This document shows, in pieces, positions 55,989 through 64,000 of a stretch of DNA of 64,000 bases. Each line of letters starts with the position of its first letter. Within the stretch, counting starts at the first letter, position 1. The notes under the pieces were generated by a model that saw only the letters and a program-made list of their open reading frames with translations, was not told the DNA's origin and ran no database searches. Position numbers and translations under genes: made by a program. Source of the DNA: Magnetospirillum sulfuroxidans (GTDB taxonomy: Bacteria; Pseudomonadota; Alphaproteobacteria; Rhodospirillales; Magnetospirillaceae); assembly GCF_018224925.1 (NCBI RefSeq), contig NZ_JAGTUF010000001.1, forward strand, positions 682,001-746,000. The letters are read 5' to 3'.

Positions 55989-56963
55989 CTACAGCCACTT
56001 GCGGCGTCGGAAGTACCAAAGCGGCACGATGGCGGCCAACAGCATCAGGCCCAACGCCCACAGATAGCCGAACTGCCAGTCCAGTTCCGGCATGACCCGA
56101 AAATTCATGCCGTAAATGCTGGCGATCAGGGTTGGCGGCAAAAAGGCCACCGCCGCCACCGAAAAAATCTTGATGATATTGTTCTGCTCGATATTGATCA
56201 GCCCCAAGGTGGCGTCGAGCAGAAAACTGACCTTGCCGGACAGGAAATTGGCGTGTTCGGCAATGGAATTGGCATCGCGCATCAACATTTTGATCCGCCC
56301 CCGCGCTTCCTTTTTAAAGCTGCTTTGCACCGATAAGAACAGCAACAGGCGGTTCAGCCCCAACAGGCTGTCCTTGGCCCGCGTGGCCAGATCGCCGGCC
56401 CGTCCGATCTTTTGCAAGATGCGGCGCAGGTCGCGACTGCCGTGCGGCCGGTCGTCGGCGGTCAGGAAAACTTGACGCGACAAGGCTTCCAGATCGGCGG
56501 TGGCCCCTTCCAAAATATCGGCCAACCGGTCGGCGATCTGTTCCAGCAATCCCATCAGCGCCTGTTCGCCACTGGCGGCCATGGCCGGATTACGGTTGAT
56601 ACGGCGAACGAACATGGAAAACGGCACCGGATCGACATAGCGCACGGTGATCATCAGCCCCTTGACCAAGATAAAGGTGATCGCGGCCGATTCGGGGGCT
56701 TCGCTGCTGGCCTTGTTGATAACCGGCATGGTCATCACCGTCGCCCGTCCTTCGACGTACAGACGACTGGACAGCTCGATCTCTTGCATTTCCTCGCGCG
56801 TGGGGACCTCGATCTCGGTCCAGTTTTCCACCTGCCGTTCTTCCTCACGCGTGGGCGACATCAGGTCGATCCACACGGTCTCGGCCGGGATCTCGTGCCA
56901 GTCGGCCGAGGCCACGTCCTGGCACAATAGGCCTTGGTCGAGGTGGAAAACGGTCAGCATCAT
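55989..56963 (-). CDS. corA: CorA-type magnesium/divalent cation channel
   Basis: The 324-residue protein has a large N-terminal cytoplasmic domain and two C-terminal membrane helices. The selectivity motif YGMNF is at the end of the first helix, followed by the short periplasmic loop with MPEL, and the basic tail FRRRKWL. CorA pentamers let Mg2+ (or other divalent ions such as Co2+ or Zn2+) enter. Two ATGs start the gene, with GGAG upstream. A copy of its first bases lies in the scar at 55741-55803. Confidence 0.94.
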   Translation of the reverse strand: MMLTVFHLDQGLLCQDVASADWHEIPAETVWIDLMSPTREEERQVENWTEIEVPTREEMQEIELSSRLYVEGRATVMTMPVINKASSEAPESAAITFILVKGLMITVRYVDPVPFSMFVRRINRNPAMAASGEQALMGLLEQIADRLADILEGATADLEALSRQVFLTADDRPHGSRDLRRILQKIGRAGDLATRAKDSLLGLNRLLLFLSVQSSFKKEARGRIKMLMRDANSIAEHANFLSGKVSFLLDATLGLINIEQNNIIKIFSVAAVAFLPPTLIASIYGMNFRVMPELDWQFGYLWALGLMLLAAIVPLWYFRRRKWL

Positions 56964-56982
56964 GTTTCTCCGTTGTACGCCG

Positions 56983-58398
56983 TCAACCTTTCAGCAAGGT
57001 CTTCACCGCCGAGGAAATCACCACCTTGCCCTTGCCGGCATAGGTTTCGTGATTGGCCTCGATATCGTCGAGTTTGTACAGATAATTGACCATCATGGCG
57101 CAAGATTGGCTTAGCCCCTTGGCGCTGGTGTCGGCCCGCCAGTTGATGCGCTCGATGCGGGCGCCATTGGACAGGTGAAAATGAGCCACCGGATCAAGGG
57201 CGCGGACGCCGGATTTGCGTTCTTCCGCCAAATAGCGCGCGGCCAGACGCATCAGCGGCCCGCGCAAGGTTTCCGCCAAGTGATCATCGGCGACCCAGGC
57301 CGGATCGGCCAACAGCGCCTTCAGGCTGCCCTTGGCCGTCAAACCATTGGAAATCTGCGCCAAGGCCCGGTGTTCAATGCCGCTCAGCAATCCCGCCTCG
57401 CCTTCGGCCAACCGGCTTTCCAGCCATGGGCAAAAGCCGGGAATGGGCGACAAGGTGGCGAAGTTCTTGAGATTCTTGAACTCGCGGGTCAGTTCCTCGA
57501 CCACCCGCTTGATCAGGAAGTTGCCGAAACTGATGCCGTTCAAGCCGCGCTGGGCATTGTTGATGGAATAAAAAATGGCGGTATCGGCGGTGTCGGGATT
57601 ACCTGCCGGGGCATTAAGATCAAGCAATTGCTGAATATCGCCGCTGAGACCTTGGACCAGCGCCACCTCGACGAAGATCAGCGGCTCGGCCGGCATGCGT
57701 GGGTGGAAAAAACCGTAAAGCCGGCGGTCCGAGTCCAGGCGGTTCTTAAGATCATCCCAACCCTGGATGGTGTGCACCGCCTCATAGGCGATCAGCTTTT
57801 CCAGCACATTGGCCGGCGACGCCCAGGTCAGCCGGCGCAATTCCAAAAAGCCAACATCGAACCACGCCGACAGCAGGCCCTTAAGGTCGTTTTCCAAAGC
57901 CCGCAAACCGGCGTCTCCCTTGGCCATGCCGGCCAGTTCGGCCCGCAGGTCGACCAGGAATTTAACCCCTTCGGGCAAGGCGTTGAACTGGGTCAGCAGG
58001 CGCAAGCGGGGTGGTTCCAGCACTTCGCGCAAGCGCTGTTCAACCCCCGCCCGCTTGTCGGCCGGCGCTTGTTGCAGGGCGGCGATGGCCTGGTCCACCG
58101 CCTCGGGATCGGGGCCGAACTCGTCGGCAACCAATTTGAGGAACCGCCGCCGGCCCTCGGCCGACAGCGACAGGTATTCGCGCCCCAGGGCGGCGGCACG
58201 GGCACGGGCGGAAACCTCGCCGCCCTTGCCGTCCAGACAGCCGCGCAATTGCGGACGCAAACGATCCAGATCATCTTCGGGCAGATCGGGGGCGAAACTC
58301 AGCGTCTCGCCGCTTTTGGCGCTGCTGGCGACCTCGATCCACGATTTCGCCAATCCCTTGATGCGTTCCAACAAGGATGGAACTGCGGCTTGGGTCAT
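56983..58398 (-). CDS. Malonyl-CoA decarboxylase
   Basis: The 471-residue enzyme converts malonyl-CoA to acetyl-CoA and CO2. The N-terminal helical domain is followed by the catalytic acetyltransferase-like domain: INNAQRGLNGISFGNFLIKR, FATLSPIPGFCPWL and VAHFHLSNGARIERINW, whose His is the expected catalytic residue. It has no organelle-type targeting signal. It stands alone without malonate transport or synthetase genes, so it may regulate malonyl-CoA levels and fatty acid synthesis or detoxify malonyl-CoA. It lies 19 bases upstream of corA on the same strand. Confidence 0.93.
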   Translation of the reverse strand: MTQAAVPSLLERIKGLAKSWIEVASSAKSGETLSFAPDLPEDDLDRLRPQLRGCLDGKGGEVSARARAAALGREYLSLSAEGRRRFLKLVADEFGPDPEAVDQAIAALQQAPADKRAGVEQRLREVLEPPRLRLLTQFNALPEGVKFLVDLRAELAGMAKGDAGLRALENDLKGLLSAWFDVGFLELRRLTWASPANVLEKLIAYEAVHTIQGWDDLKNRLDSDRRLYGFFHPRMPAEPLIFVEVALVQGLSGDIQQLLDLNAPAGNPDTADTAIFYSINNAQRGLNGISFGNFLIKRVVEELTREFKNLKNFATLSPIPGFCPWLESRLAEGEAGLLSGIEHRALAQISNGLTAKGSLKALLADPAWVADDHLAETLRGPLMRLAARYLAEERKSGVRALDPVAHFHLSNGARIERINWRADTSAKGLSQSCAMMVNYLYKLDDIEANHETYAGKGKVVISSAVKTLLKG

Positions 58399-58428
58399 TG
58401 CCCCGCTCCCCTGTGATGATCGTTCTGG

Positions 58429-59898
58429 TTATGATTTAGGCGCATTTTCCTGTTGGTAAAGGTTCCGCAGCACCAAGGGCAACGTCTCGGCGATATCTTC
58501 GGCGATCAGACCGGGGCCAAAGGCGGTGGCTGCGGCGCCATGCATCCACACCCCGGCGCAAGCCGCGTCAAAGCCATCCGAACCGGCGGCCAGCAAGCCG
58601 CCGATGATCCCGGCCAAAACATCCCCAGAGCCGGCCGTGGCCAGCCAGGGCGGCGCATTGGCGTTGATGGCGGCCCGACCGTCGGGATGGGCAATGACCG
58701 TATCGGCCCCTTTCAGCACCACCACCGCCCCCGAGCAGGATGCGGCCTGACGCGCCCGCTCCAACCGGCTGCCGGCGACATCGCCGAACAAACGGTCGAA
58801 TTCGCCGTCATGGGGGGTCAGCACCGCCGAGGGCGACAACAGCCGGCGCAACGAATCCTTGCAGCCGCTGAACCAAGTCAGGGAATCGGCATCAAGCACG
58901 CATTTGCGCCCGGCCTCCAGCACCGCCTTGAGCTGGGCGCGGCGGCCTTCGCCCTGCCCCGCCCCCGGTCCCATGATCCAGGCATTGCGGCGGGGATCGG
59001 CCAGCATCTCGATCAGATCGGCTTCGGGCAACACCATATTGCCGGGATCGGCCATGCGATAGATGGCCAGCGCCGCATCGGCGGCGGCGATGGTGACCAG
59101 ACCGGCCCCGGCCCGTCGCGCCGCCCGCGCCGCCAGCCGCGCCGCCCCGGTCAGGACGGCGCCGCCCAAGATGGTGACATGGCCGCGCTGGTATTTGTGC
59201 CCTTCGGCACCGGGCCACGGAAAACGGGCGGCCCAGACCGTTGGATCATTTTCGACAATGGCCGGCTCGACCTCGGTCAGCACCTCGGCCGGGATCCCGA
59301 TCCCGGCCACCACCACCTCGCCGCACAAAGCCCGGCCGGGATAAAGCAGATGGCCGGGCTTCTTGCGAAAAAACGTCACCGTCGCCACCGCTTGCGGCGC
59401 CAGCCCCAGCACCGCCCCGGTATCGCCGTCAACCCCGGACGGAACATCGACGGCAATCACGGGCAGGCACAGCCGTCGCAACGCGGCGATCGTTTCCGCC
59501 GCCGGGCCGTCCAACGGCCGCGCCAGTCCCGCCCCGAACAAGGAATCCACCACCAGTTCGGCCCCCTCAAGACAGACCGGATCAAGCATCTCCACCGGAC
59601 CGGGCCAGCGCCCGGCCATCAGGGCGGCGTCTCCCTTCAGATTGGCGACGTCGCCCAACAGGGCCAAACGGACGACGAACCCTTGATGCGACAGCAAGCG
59701 AGCGATGACGAAGCCGTCGCCGCCATTGTTGCCCGGACCGCACAATACCGTCACCCGGCAGGGGCGGAAGCGATGACAGACCTCCCGCGCCACCGCCCAA
59801 CCGGCAGCCTCCATCAACGTCTCTCCGGCGATGCCCCCGGCCATGGCCAGGGAATCGGCGCGATACATTTCGGCTACGTTCAGGATTTCGGCGTTCAT
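58429..59898 (-). CDS. nnr: Bifunctional NAD(P)H-hydrate epimerase / ADP-dependent dehydratase
   Basis: The 489-residue metabolite-repair enzyme. The N-terminal YjeF_N epimerase domain has GPGNNGGDGFVIARLL, and the C-terminal ribokinase-like dehydratase domain has VLTPHDGEFDRLFG and LATAGSGDVLAGIIGGLLA. It repairs hydrated NADH and NADPH. The ATG at 59898 has GGAGG five bases upstream. A much longer in-frame reading upstream runs antisense to dadA and is rejected. It is divergent from dadA. Confidence 0.95.
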   Translation of the reverse strand: MNAEILNVAEMYRADSLAMAGGIAGETLMEAAGWAVAREVCHRFRPCRVTVLCGPGNNGGDGFVIARLLSHQGFVVRLALLGDVANLKGDAALMAGRWPGPVEMLDPVCLEGAELVVDSLFGAGLARPLDGPAAETIAALRRLCLPVIAVDVPSGVDGDTGAVLGLAPQAVATVTFFRKKPGHLLYPGRALCGEVVVAGIGIPAEVLTEVEPAIVENDPTVWAARFPWPGAEGHKYQRGHVTILGGAVLTGAARLAARAARRAGAGLVTIAAADAALAIYRMADPGNMVLPEADLIEMLADPRRNAWIMGPGAGQGEGRRAQLKAVLEAGRKCVLDADSLTWFSGCKDSLRRLLSPSAVLTPHDGEFDRLFGDVAGSRLERARQAASCSGAVVVLKGADTVIAHPDGRAAINANAPPWLATAGSGDVLAGIIGGLLAAGSDGFDAACAGVWMHGAAATAFGPGLIAEDIAETLPLVLRNLYQQENAPKS

Positions 59899-60030
59899 CC
59901 GTTCCTCCGTCAATACAACCCTAAGGTAAGCCTTTCCTGGGCATAAGCGAATCGCGTCCTTGTCGCCCCACCCTTGCGGCGATGCGGGGGTTGGGATAGG
60001 ACTGGATCGCCAAATCAGGACGGGGAGGAA

Positions 60031-61296
60031 ATGGTGAGGGTGCTGGTTCTCGGCGCCGGAGTGATCGGCGCCACCACCGCGTGGTATCTGGCCAAAGCCG
60101 GTCACGAGGTCGTCATCATCGACCGCCAAGATGGCGCTGGTCTGGAAACCAGCTTCGCCAATGGCGGCCAGATTTCGCCCTGCCATGCCGAGCCATGGGC
60201 CAATCCGGCGGTGCTGGGCAAGGTGGTCTCGTGGCTGGGACGCGACGATGCGCCGCTCTTGTTCCGCTGGAATCGCTGGGACCCGGCGCTGTGGGCCTGG
60301 GGCCTGCGCTTCCTGGCCAATTGCACCGGACCGCGCACCCGTCTCAACACCGAACGGACCTTGCGCATCGCCCTGTATTCCCGCGCCTGCCTGCAAGAAC
60401 TGCGCGACACCTTGGCGCTGGATTACGACCAACGCCAACAGGGCATCTTGCACGTCTATCGTTCCCCCCGGGAATTCGACAATGGCTGCGCCGCCGCCGC
60501 CCTGATGGGCCGTTTCGGTCTTGACCGCCAGATCAAGGACCGGGCGCAATGCCTCAGCATCGAGCCGGCCTTGAACGCGGTGGCGCCAGAACTGGCCGGC
60601 GGTATCTTCACTCCCGGCGATGAAAGCGGCGATGCCCACAAATTCACCCGCGCCATGGCGGCGCAGGCGCAAATCCTGGGCGCTGATTTCCGCTATGGCG
60701 TGACGGCGACGGCCATCTTGCGCCATGGCGACCGCGTCATCGGAATCGCCTCCGATCAGGGCGAGATTCGCGCCGACGCCGTGGTTCTGGCCCTGGGGTC
60801 CTGGAGTCCGCTTTTGGCCCGCCCCGCCGGCCTGCGCCTGCCCATTGTTCCGGCCAAGGGATATTCCATCACCATGCCGGCGGGAATCGGCGCCCCCAGC
60901 GTGTCCATTACCGATGACGAACACAAGATGGTCTATTCCCGCCTGGGCGACCGCCTGCGTGCCGCCGGCACCGCCGAGATGACCGGCCATGACCCATCGC
61001 TCAACCCCAAGCGCTGGCGGATGATCCTTGACAATGCCCGCGCCCTGTTCCCCCAGGCCGGCGATTTCACCCAAGCCGAACCCTGGGCCGGCCTGCGCCC
61101 GGTTACCCCCGACAGCGTGCCGCTGATCGGCGCCACCCCTTTGGCCGGCCTGTGGCTGAACACCGGTCACGGCACCTTGGGCTGGACCATGGCCTGTGGC
61201 TCGGCCCGAATGCTGGCCGATTTGATGTCCGGCCAGCAGGCCGACATCGACACGCAAGGCCTGGGACTGGAGAGGTTTAGGTTTCCGTTTTTTTAG
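60031..61296 (+). CDS. dadA: D-amino acid dehydrogenase small subunit
   Basis: The 421-residue FAD enzyme oxidises D-amino acids (classically D-alanine) to keto acids and passes electrons to the quinone pool. The N-terminal FAD fold VRVLVLGAGVIGATTAWYLA and the C-terminal GLRPVTPDSVPLIGATP, LNTGHGTLGWTMACGSA match DadA. GGGGAGGAA lies directly before the ATG; the GTG that follows it (60034) has better spacing and matches the E. coli start. Its end overlaps the convergent comEC gene by four bases. No alanine racemase is adjacent. Confidence 0.94.
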   Translation: MVRVLVLGAGVIGATTAWYLAKAGHEVVIIDRQDGAGLETSFANGGQISPCHAEPWANPAVLGKVVSWLGRDDAPLLFRWNRWDPALWAWGLRFLANCTGPRTRLNTERTLRIALYSRACLQELRDTLALDYDQRQQGILHVYRSPREFDNGCAAAALMGRFGLDRQIKDRAQCLSIEPALNAVAPELAGGIFTPGDESGDAHKFTRAMAAQAQILGADFRYGVTATAILRHGDRVIGIASDQGEIRADAVVLALGSWSPLLARPAGLRLPIVPAKGYSITMPAGIGAPSVSITDDEHKMVYSRLGDRLRAAGTAEMTGHDPSLNPKRWRMILDNARALFPQAGDFTQAEPWAGLRPVTPDSVPLIGATPLAGLWLNTGHGTLGWTMACGSARMLADLMSGQQADIDTQGLGLERFRFPFF

Positions 61297-63383
61297 GAAT
61301 CGTCATTTTCCGCTTCTTTTTCGTCGTCGGTCGGCGATTGATCGACATTCTTGCGACGGCGGACCGGGCGATGCGACCACGGCCGATCGCCCTGCCAGTG
61401 GGCAACGCTTTCCACCCGAAGCGATTCCAGCCATACCGCCTGGGCCCCCTGCCGCCACAGATCAAAACGGTCGATCACCAATCCAACCTCGCCACAGGCG
61501 CCCCGCAACGGCACGGCGCTGATCACCACATCCGCGCCGCGACAGGCTTCGTCGATGCCGGCCTCGCGGTGAATCAGGCCGACGACCATGCCGCCATGGC
61601 GATAGACGCAGCCAGCCGCCGCGCAGGTCAAATGACCGTCCGTGTTGCTGCCGCGCTTGGGCCAACGTTCCGTCGCCAGCGGCCCGGCGCGACGCCCCCA
61701 CGTTTCTCGGACCATGCGACCGCCGCGATTGACCAGCAAGGAGCCATCTTCCTGGCGCACGCCAAAGGCATAACCGCGACCGTCAACCAGCAGATCGGGC
61801 GGATCGTTCAACAAAAATCCGCTCAGGCCCAAGAGCATGGGCACGCCGCCCCACCAGCGCCACGACCCCCGCCACAGCACCAACCACAATCCCCCCAAGG
61901 TAAAGCCGGCCATCCCCCATAACGGCAATGGCGGCAGGGCGATCGCGGCGCCGGGCAAGGCCGCCACCCAGGCGGCCACGGCGTTCACCGCCGTCACCCC
62001 CCAGCCCATGGGCACCAGGGCCAGTTCCTCCAATCCCAGCGGCATCAGCAGCAGCGACAGCATGGCAAACGGCATTACCGCGATACCGGTCAGCGGCACC
62101 GCCACCATGTTGGCCAGCAGCGACCACACGGCAAAGCGGTTGAAGTGAAAAGCCCCGTAAAACGCGGTGGCAAAGCCTGCGACCAACGAGGTCAACATCA
62201 ATCCGGCCACATATAGGGCCAACCGATGATGCACCTGGCGATGCGCCGCCCGCCATGCCGCCATCGGCTTGGCCGCGACTTCGTAGGTGGCGATCAAGGC
62301 GGCGACGGCGGCGAACGACATCTGAAAACTGGGACCGATCAGCGCTTCGGGCGCCACCATCAGCACCATCATCGCCGCCCACGCCACCAGGCGCATGGAC
62401 AAGGCGGCACGGTCCAGCAGCACCGCCAGCAAGACGATCCCGGTCATCAGAAAGGCGCGCTGCGCCGGCACCGGAGCCCCGGCCAGCAGCATGTACAAAA
62501 AGGTCAGCGCCATGGCCAAGGCCGCCGCCCATTTCTTGATCGGATAATGCAGCGCCACCGCCGGCACCAGGGCCAGACCGCCCCGCACCAGGAAAAAAGC
62601 CATGCCAGCCAGCAAACTCATGTGCAGGCCGGAAATGGACAGCAGATGGGCCAGACCGGAATCGCGGTAATCGTTGAGCACGGCGCGGGGAATGGCCGAG
62701 GTCTCGCCGGTGATCAAGGCGGCGGCCACGCCTCCGGCGGCGCCGGGGATCAGCCCGGCCACGCGCAGCGCCACCCGGTGACGCAGGCGGTTCAGCTCGT
62801 GCCCGGCAGCCGGCGGGGCGATGATTTCCGGGTCTGACAACCCGCTTCCCACCGCCCCCAATCCTTGGAACCAGGCATGTCGGGCGAAGTCAAAGGCCCC
62901 TTGCGTCAGCGGTTGCGGCGGCGGCAGCAACAGCGCCGACAAGCGGATTTCCGCCCCCACCGAGATGGGCGCCACCCGCTTTAAGCGCAATCTGACCTTG
63001 GTCGGCACCGGGCCATTGAGATCGGCCTGAACCTGCTCCAGCACGACCCGCTGGCCCCCCTCGGCCATCGGCTCGATTTCACTGATGACGCCACGGACAA
63101 TGACCTTGCCCGAAGCCACTTCAAGAATCGGCGCCTGAACCCAAAGCGTGCGCATCTGCGCCACGCTCAGCCCCAACGCCGCCAGCAGCAACGGCAGCAA
63201 GACGATGGCGGCGCCATAGCGCCGGCGCAGCCCTAACCAAGCCAGCAAGACCACCACCAGGATTGCCGGGCCGGACCATGCCGGCGGCTCGGACGGCAAG
63301 ATGAAGTAAAACGCGATGCCCAAGCCCAGAAAAACCGGCAGCCACAACGGCCAGCGTTCACGCTCGGCCAGCAGCCGTTCCAT
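61293..63383 (-). CDS. comEC: ComEC/Rec2-family DNA-uptake channel protein, without C-terminal nuclease-like domain
   Basis: The 696-residue polytopic membrane protein. The N-terminal DUF4131 region (about 20-190) is followed by the Competence domain: LLSISGLHMSLLAGMAFFLV, AALITGETSAIPRAVLNDYR, GAPVPAQRAFLMTG and PSFQMSFAAVAAL. The C-terminal 170 residues are soluble but lack the HxHxDH metallo-beta-lactamase motif of full ComEC. The very C-terminus is highly charged. Competence in this organism is not implied. The ATG at 63383 follows the start-proximal sequence of the family. Confidence 0.88.
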   Translation of the reverse strand: MERLLAERERWPLWLPVFLGLGIAFYFILPSEPPAWSGPAILVVVLLAWLGLRRRYGAAIVLLPLLLAALGLSVAQMRTLWVQAPILEVASGKVIVRGVISEIEPMAEGGQRVVLEQVQADLNGPVPTKVRLRLKRVAPISVGAEIRLSALLLPPPQPLTQGAFDFARHAWFQGLGAVGSGLSDPEIIAPPAAGHELNRLRHRVALRVAGLIPGAAGGVAAALITGETSAIPRAVLNDYRDSGLAHLLSISGLHMSLLAGMAFFLVRGGLALVPAVALHYPIKKWAAALAMALTFLYMLLAGAPVPAQRAFLMTGIVLLAVLLDRAALSMRLVAWAAMMVLMVAPEALIGPSFQMSFAAVAALIATYEVAAKPMAAWRAAHRQVHHRLALYVAGLMLTSLVAGFATAFYGAFHFNRFAVWSLLANMVAVPLTGIAVMPFAMLSLLLMPLGLEELALVPMGWGVTAVNAVAAWVAALPGAAIALPPLPLWGMAGFTLGGLWLVLWRGSWRWWGGVPMLLGLSGFLLNDPPDLLVDGRGYAFGVRQEDGSLLVNRGGRMVRETWGRRAGPLATERWPKRGSNTDGHLTCAAAGCVYRHGGMVVGLIHREAGIDEACRGADVVISAVPLRGACGEVGLVIDRFDLWRQGAQAVWLESLRVESVAHWQGDRPWSHRPVRRRKNVDQSPTDDEKEAENDDS

Positions 63384-63385
63384 GG

Positions 63386-64000
63386 TCAGACTCCCTTGCG
63401 GCGGCCCCACGCCATGACGACCAAGGCCAAGGCCGCCACCGCCTGCGCCCATGGCCCGATCAAGGTCAGCGCCGACGCCCCCATGGTCGGGAAAATCCAG
63501 GCCTTCAGGTTGGAACCGCCGATACCGTCAAGAACCGTCGGCAACAAGCCATACAGCAGCACCGCCAGCACGCATAACAGCAAGGCGTTGCGCCGCCGCG
63601 CCAACAGCCGGACCGCCGCCACCAAGGCGATATCGCGCAAGAACAGGGCCAGCACCGCCGCCGCCAAGGTCCATTCCCGTCCCCCGGCCAAAACGGTGAT
63701 GACGCCCAACAGCACCGCCAGCGCCGCCGCCGGCAGCCAAGACGGCAGCAAGTCCCAACGCCGCCCCCAATCTTGCGCCCGCAACAGCCGCTTGACGTCG
63801 GAAACATGCAGCGGCGAGGCCAAGACCGCCCCATAGGTCAGGACCGCCGCCACCAAGGCGGCCACCCCGGTCATCACCGGCAGCGGCGGGATCAGCTTCT
63901 GGGTGAACAAAAAGCCCAAGACAAAGGCGATCTCGTAGACGGTGAAGGCCAGATAAGGCCAGGGGGACGGCGCATGGCCCAATTGCAGACGGATCAACCA
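63386..64000 (-). CDS. Polytopic membrane protein, C-terminal part (runs off window)
   Basis: The last 204 codons of a gene that enters from the right edge. About six hydrophobic segments alternate with short basic loops (KRLLRAQDWGRRW, RRRNAL), and the end is WGRRKGV. I do not recognise the family. It ends two bases before the comEC start, so the two are probably co-transcribed. Confidence 0.75.
   Translation of the reverse strand, partial: WLIRLQLGHAPSPWPYLAFTVYEIAFVLGFLFTQKLIPPLPVMTGVAALVAAVLTYGAVLASPLHVSDVKRLLRAQDWGRRWDLLPSWLPAAALAVLLGVITVLAGGREWTLAAAVLALFLRDIALVAAVRLLARRRNALLLCVLAVLLYGLLPTVLDGIGGSNLKAWIFPTMGASALTLIGPWAQAVAALALVVMAWGRRKGV

Noticed and set aside
59899-61257. In-frame upstream extension of nnr to 942 codons
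   Set aside because: It would run antisense through dadA. The ATG at 59898 has GGAGG and begins the YjeF_N domain.

Overview
The window looks like chromosomal DNA of a GC-rich alphaproteobacterium, most likely a Rhodospirillales / Magnetospirillum-like organism. Supporting signs are a complete 14-gene nuoA-N operon with separate nuoC and nuoD that runs on into birA, coaX and RNase J; the tig-clpP-clpX-lon-hupB block; a MipZ division ATPase; and many soluble sensors (HD-GYP, FIST, globin-coupled chemoreceptors, bacteriohemerythrin). The assignment is by gene content only.

Layout. (1) 1-11400, all on the minus strand, is a signalling block: a truncated membrane sensor, an HD-GYP response regulator, a PAS-PAS hybrid kinase with two receivers and an Hpt domain, and a FIST-domain sensor. 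Next comes a partner-switching module (RsbW-like ATPase, double-STAS protein, receiver-PP2C phosphatase), then a small receiver and a membrane kinase with a LOV-like domain that lacks the photoactive cysteine. (2) 11468-18759 holds a solitary amino-acid-type binding protein, a DoxX/extradiol-dioxygenase pair divergent from a LysR regulator, mipZ, a three-PAS kinase with its single-domain receiver, and an unrecognised conserved-looking protein. (3) 18925-24204 is a branched-chain amino acid ABC transporter operon (livHMGF, a small membrane protein, livK) ending in a good intrinsic terminator. (4) 24275-25960 carries small metal-binding proteins (a Cys-rich four-helix protein and bacteriohemerythrin), an ORF with an internal 30-bp tandem repeat, and a structured inverted-repeat element. 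(5) 26010-44627 is an MFS transporter plus rnj-coaX-birA-nuoN...nuoA, reading on the minus strand. (6) 44876-45744 has tRNA-Asp and tRNA-Val flanking a decayed segment with a quinone-oxidoreductase remnant and a tiny ORF with a strong ribosome binding site. (7) 45863-52606 is hupB, lon, clpX, clpP, tig and tRNA-Leu. (8) 52881-56963 has two paralogous soluble globin-coupled chemoreceptors, a chimeric scar made from the tail of the first receptor and the start of corA, and corA itself. (9) 56983-64000 has malonyl-CoA decarboxylase, the NAD(P)HX repair enzyme, D-amino-acid dehydrogenase, a ComEC-type protein and a truncated membrane protein.

How the parts connect. Region 1 can be read as a route from sensing (FIST ligand binding, membrane kinases) through phosphorelay to two outputs: c-di-GMP hydrolysis (HD-GYP) and PP2C-controlled partner switching. 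Regions 5 and 7 are housekeeping: respiration, cofactor attachment, RNA decay and protein quality control. The most informative oddities are the rearrangement scar at 55741-55973, the out-of-frame leader and AT-rich start of the second globin chemoreceptor, the Cys-to-Pro LOV-like kinase, and the structured element at 25884-25948. No CRISPR array, rRNA operon, intact insertion sequence or prophage was seen.
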